In this document: piece after piece, positions 5,483 to 5,555 of the stretch
How positions within the stretch are numbered: position 1 is the stretch's first letter
Layout: each line of letters begins with the position of its first letter
From: an uncultured Eubacterium sp.
GTDB lineage: Bacteria > Bacillota > Clostridia > Lachnospirales > Lachnospiraceae
Assembly (NCBI GenBank): GCA_905236735.1
Contig: CAJOOU010000260.1
Span: forward strand, 1-5,555
Length of the DNA: 5,555 nucleotides
Direction of reading: 5' to 3'
Position numbers and translations under genes: made by a program
The notes under the pieces: generated by a model
Database searches by the model: none
The model's input: only the letters and a program-made list of their open reading frames with translations
Told to the model about the DNA's origin: nothing

Positions 5483-5555
5483 TAAATGCTGCTTAAGGAT
5501 TCCATTTTTTGAAAAGAAAGAAATGTTAAAAAATAAAATTACTATATACAAATTA
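5483..5555. other. AT-rich intergenic tail, no gene seen
   Basis: This stretch has a T6 run (5505-5510) and several A-runs but no start codon with a ribosome binding site and no strong hairpin next to the T-run. TTGAAA (5509-5514) could be a -35 box, with TAAAAT (5534-5539) at a long 19-bp spacing, and TATATA (5543-5548) is another possible -10. These suggest, weakly, that a promoter for a following + strand gene begins near the window edge. Confidence 0.3.

Noticed and set aside
5434..5510. Intrinsic terminator for the flavoprotein transcript
   Set aside because: The hairpin at 5434-5466 is followed by mixed sequence; the only T-run (5505-5510) is nearly 40 bases away with no hairpin directly before it.
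1..5555. CRISPR array, tRNA/rRNA gene, insertion sequence or toxin-antitoxin pair
   Set aside because: I saw no regularly spaced repeats, no cloverleaf or rRNA sequence, no transposase frame with terminal repeats and no small gene pair.

Overview
The window is low-GC DNA with strong AGGAGG-type ribosome binding sites, ATG starts and genes closely packed on one strand. The proteins look like those of anaerobic Firmicutes, most likely Lachnospiraceae (Butyrivibrio/Roseburia-like). The taxon is inferred from protein style and codon use, not from a marker gene. All four credible genes are on the + strand.

Layout. Bases 1-250 form a dense control region: two 17-bp operator-like sites 31 bp apart, a candidate -10 box, then a long untranslated leader that can fold into a 10-bp hairpin and a large multi-part stem-loop. 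They precede a 441-residue GntP-type (COG2610) membrane permease (251-1576). A strong intrinsic terminator (1621-1651) follows the permease. Only 23 bases later begins a second group: a membrane-anchored SurA/PrsA-like foldase with a degenerate parvulin domain (1675-2751), then a membrane-anchored alpha/beta-hydrolase-fold protein whose nucleophile serine is replaced by glycine (2761-3816). Sixty bases on lies a cytoplasmic FAD_binding_2-family flavoprotein related to fumarate reductase/ketosteroid dehydrogenase (3877-5382). The last 173 bases hold no gene but contain a foldable element (5398-5482) whose many G-U pairs suggest it acts as + strand RNA.

How the genes may work together. The permease appears to be its own heavily regulated, probably well expressed unit. 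The foldase and hydrolase genes are translationally coupled (the Shine-Dalgarno overlaps the stop codon), and both products should sit on the outer face of the membrane, so the foldase may serve its neighbour. The permease and flavoprotein could be an uptake and reduction pair for an organic acid, but the terminator and two unrelated genes lie between them, so this link is speculative.

The most unusual items are the untranslated elements (twin operators, permease leader, 3' structured RNA), the apparently nucleophile-less hydrolase, and the flavoprotein's non-canonical substrate end.
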